A stretch of 44,652 nt of DNA from Aquibacillus albus (GTDB taxonomy: Bacteria > Bacillota > Bacilli > Bacillales > Amphibacillaceae): assembly GCF_016908325.1 (NCBI RefSeq), contig NZ_JAFBDR010000032.1, forward strand, positions 1-44,652, read 5' to 3'. Position numbers and translations under genes: made by a program. The notes under the pieces were generated by a model that did not search any database, was not told where the DNA came from, and saw only the letters and a program-made list of their open reading frames with translations. The first letter of the stretch is position 1. The number at the start of each line of letters is the position of its first letter. Positions 42,692 to 44,652 of the stretch are shown here, piece after piece.

Positions 42692-44170
42692 TTGAATACT
42701 TTGCGCGTTCTTTGTCTTTTTTCCTTCATTATATTAGTCGCATTTGTGCCTGGGGAAACACATGACTCGAAACAGCTACCTGTGCCAAATGAAAATCCGT
42801 TAGCGTATCAAATAGATCAGCTAATAAAGAATAGTTCCGTTACTGATGGTTCTGCAGTAGGTATTAGTATTCGTTCTGCAAAAACAGGTGAACTTATTTA
42901 TGAACATGGTGGAAATCAACGATTAAGACCAGCATCAAATATGAAGCTGTTAACTGCAGCTGCAGCACTATCTATTTTGGGAGAGAATTACCGTTTTTCA
43001 ACAGAGTTAGTCACGGACGGAAAAATTTCAGGAAATATAATAGAAGGAAATCTATATTTAAAAGGAAGTGGCGACCCAACATTATTACCTTCAAATATGG
43101 AAGATTTCGCAAAAACTCTACATGACAAGGGGATAACAAATGTTGACGGTAATGTTATTGCTGATGATACATGGTATGACGATGTTCGTTATTCTCCGGA
43201 TTTAATATGGAGTGATGAACATACATACTATGGTGCTCAAATCTCAGCATTATCTATATCCCCTGATTTTGATTATGATGCCGGTACTGCTATTATTCAT
43301 GTTGCACCTTCATCTGTCGGTAAAAAGCCAAGAGTAACTGTTGAACCAGCGAATAATTACTTATCGATCTTAAATAATAGTAGAACCATTGATGAAGATG
43401 ACGAAGAAGAATTAAACATTTATCGAGAACATGGAAAGAATGTTATTAAGATTGAAGGCACAATAGCTGTCGATAATCCAGGTGAAAGGGAATGGATTTC
43501 TGTTTGGGATCCAACAGCTTATGCTTTTCATATGTTTCAGCGTGCTCTAGGTCAACAGGCTATTTCATGGAGTGGGGAAATAAAACAAAGCGGTGCTCCA
43601 GAAAATACACAAGTGTTACACACCCATGAATCAATGCCGTTATCTCAATTAATAATTCCTTTTATGAAGCTAAGTAATAACACGCATGCAGAAGTTCTCA
43701 TAAAAGAACTAGGAAAAGTGATAAAAGATAAAGGGAGCTGGGATGCTGGATTAGACGTATTAAAAAGTGAAGTTGTTAAACTAGGGATTAGTACGGAGCA
43801 CTCGGTAATCAGAGATGGATCTGGCATTTCTCATATCAATTTACTCCGTGCGAATGATATTACTAACCTATTATATTCGGTACAGAATGAGCCGTGGTTT
43901 CATGCGTTTAGAGATGCTTTACCGGTTGCAGGTGAAGAGGATAGGAAGATTGGTGGTACATTGCGTTATCGAATGAAGGACTTAATGATTGAAGGAAGAG
44001 TTAAAGCAAAAACTGGAACGATTTCTACGGTTAGTTCGTTATCTGGTTATATAGAAAGGGAGGATAAGGAAAACATTATTTTTTCTTTCCTTATTAATAA
44101 TGTAGTGGATGAAGATAAAGCAAAAGAGTTAGAGGATAAACTCGTATTTCTTTTAGTGGAGTATTATTAG
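42692..44170 (+). CDS. D-alanyl-D-alanine carboxypeptidase/endopeptidase, peptidase family S13 (PBP4 class)
   Basis: A 492-residue low-molecular-mass penicillin-binding protein that trims or cuts peptidoglycan cross-links outside the membrane. An N-terminal hydrophobic segment (LRVLCLFSFIILVAFVP) serves for export. The active-site triad is complete: Ser82-x-x-Lys85 (ASNMKLL), Ser328-Asn-Asn330 (KLSNNTHAE) and Lys440-Thr-Gly (KAKTGTIS). The large insertion between the first two motifs (residues about 105-300, with NLYLKGSGDPTL and IADDTWYDD) is the S13 mark. The TTG at 42692 follows GGAAGGAAGG at about 9 bases. It is the last gene before the rRNA operon. Confidence 0.92.
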   Translation: MNTLRVLCLFSFIILVAFVPGETHDSKQLPVPNENPLAYQIDQLIKNSSVTDGSAVGISIRSAKTGELIYEHGGNQRLRPASNMKLLTAAAALSILGENYRFSTELVTDGKISGNIIEGNLYLKGSGDPTLLPSNMEDFAKTLHDKGITNVDGNVIADDTWYDDVRYSPDLIWSDEHTYYGAQISALSISPDFDYDAGTAIIHVAPSSVGKKPRVTVEPANNYLSILNNSRTIDEDDEEELNIYREHGKNVIKIEGTIAVDNPGEREWISVWDPTAYAFHMFQRALGQQAISWSGEIKQSGAPENTQVLHTHESMPLSQLIIPFMKLSNNTHAEVLIKELGKVIKDKGSWDAGLDVLKSEVVKLGISTEHSVIRDGSGISHINLLRANDITNLLYSVQNEPWFHAFRDALPVAGEEDRKIGGTLRYRMKDLMIEGRVKAKTGTISTVSSLSGYIEREDKENIIFSFLINNVVDEDKAKELEDKLVFLLVEYY

Positions 44171-44349
44171 TTAAGTTACATCATATTTAGTATCGCTAAA
44201 TCTTTGGAGAAAGTCTTAGTTTCACTTATATATCAAGTATAAAATGTAGTTGACCTTATTATGTTTTTCGTGTTACATTGGTTTGGTCGCTTTTAAAGCA
44301 AGTGACAACGAGGTCAAAACAAAATGAAAAAAAAGATTGAAAAAGGTTA

Positions 44350-44378
44350 TTGACTTCTACGAAGTTTAGTGGTATGAT
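44350..44378 (+). promoter_or_regulatory. rRNA operon promoter P1
   Basis: TTGACT (44350-44355) and TATGAT (44373-44378) are 17 bp apart. The 44171-44349 stretch before it shows no gene. Confidence 0.82.
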
Positions 44379-44437
44379 TATTTATGTCGCCAACAAAAGT
44401 AAAAAAAACGAGCGACAAAATAAATAACAATAAGTTA

Positions 44438-44466
44438 TTGAGTTCTGCGAAAATATATGATATAAT
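44438..44466 (+). promoter_or_regulatory. rRNA operon promoter P2
   Basis: TTGAGT (44438-44443) and TATAAT (44461-44466) are 17 bp apart. The TTATTGA(C/G)TTCT(A/G)CGAA context is shared with P1, 88 bp upstream. Confidence 0.88.
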
Positions 44467-44473
44467 AATTGTT

Positions 44474-44622
44474 GTCGCGTTAAAGAGCGACCGTTCATTT
44501 GATCTTTGAAAACTGAACAAAACAACCAGTATGTTAAATAGAAAGCGTAGGCGACTGGTCAAGGAGCCGAAGCTGGATTAAGAAAGAAATGCTAGTCAAG
44601 TTATTGAGTAAGCAAACTCAAC
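44474..44622 (+). other. rRNA leader with boxB-like stem and boxA-like motif
   Basis: GTCGC and GCGAC (44474-44491) form a small stem and are followed by GATCTTTGAAAACT (44501-44514), the boxA-type antitermination element of Bacillus rRNA leaders. The remainder leads to 16S. Confidence 0.7.
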
Positions 44623-44652
44623 TTTATCGGAGAGTTTGATCTTGGCTCAGGA
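44623..44652 (+). rRNA. rrs: 16S ribosomal RNA, 5' end
   Basis: TTTATCGGAGAGTTTGATC followed by TTGGCTCAGGA is the conserved 16S start. The base at E. coli position 19 is T where most bacteria have C. The gene continues outside the window. Confidence 0.93.

Overview
This window comes from a low-GC, endospore-forming Gram-positive bacterium of the Bacillaceae. It starts inside a 5S rRNA gene and ends about 30 bases into a 16S rRNA gene, so it is the stretch between two rRNA operons that point the same way. Indicators are the rrn promoter and leader style, a yybP-ykoY riboswitch before a TerC protein, a type-H small acid-soluble spore protein, a YesM/YesN two-component pair, AAGGAGG-type ribosome binding sites, and many TTG starts. 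A galactarate dehydratase of the type described from Oceanobacillus iheyensis suggests a relative of Oceanobacillus/Virgibacillus. The genus is inference.

Layout. 1-2.2 kb: 5S end, a 2-hydroxyacid dehydrogenase, a quinone-reductase-like flavoprotein, and a 48-residue gene on the minus strand. 2.5-14.8 kb: a probable aldarate locus. It holds a D-tartrate dehydratase-like enzyme, a DapA-family lyase, a type-II galactarate dehydratase, a CUT1 ABC importer (binding protein and two permeases), a YesL-like protein, a BASS-family carrier, and a YesM/YesN-type kinase and regulator. Cre-like sites precede the first enzyme and the binding protein. 14.9-16.1 kb: an Mn2+-type riboswitch and TerC. 16.4-21.9 kb: an export cassette with two MacB-like ATPases, a lipoprotein adaptor and a 951-residue FtsX-type permease; the second ATPase carries a C-terminal AbrB-like domain. 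22.2-27.9 kb: an MpsC/DUF2294 protein, a relic gene, a nitrate/sulfonate/pyrimidine-type ABC importer, a RutB-like amidohydrolase and an MFS exporter.

27.9-29 kb holds almost no intact gene: a 9 x 51 bp minisatellite, a dispersed-repeat remnant and a broken reading frame. 29-34.8 kb: small unknown genes, SspH, a two-gene membrane unit, a glyoxalase-fold dioxygenase behind an MhqR-like operator, a mini zinc-ribbon protein and a cell-wall amidase. 34.9-38.2 kb: surface proteins (SLH plus propeller, two lipoproteins). 38.6-44.2 kb: an MFS permease, a small membrane protein, a DrrAB-like ABC exporter, a frameshifted small exported protein and a D-Ala-D-Ala carboxypeptidase. 44.3-44.65 kb: tandem rRNA promoters, leader and 16S start.

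The best-supported functional unit is the 2.5-14.8 kb locus: sense an extracellular sugar acid (YesM/YesN), import it (ABC and/or BASS), dehydrate it (two enolase-superfamily enzymes) and process the keto-deoxy product (DapA family), under catabolite control. The least explained features are the 51-bp minisatellite, the ATPase-AbrB fusion, a palindrome that exactly fills a promoter spacer, and several small decayed genes.
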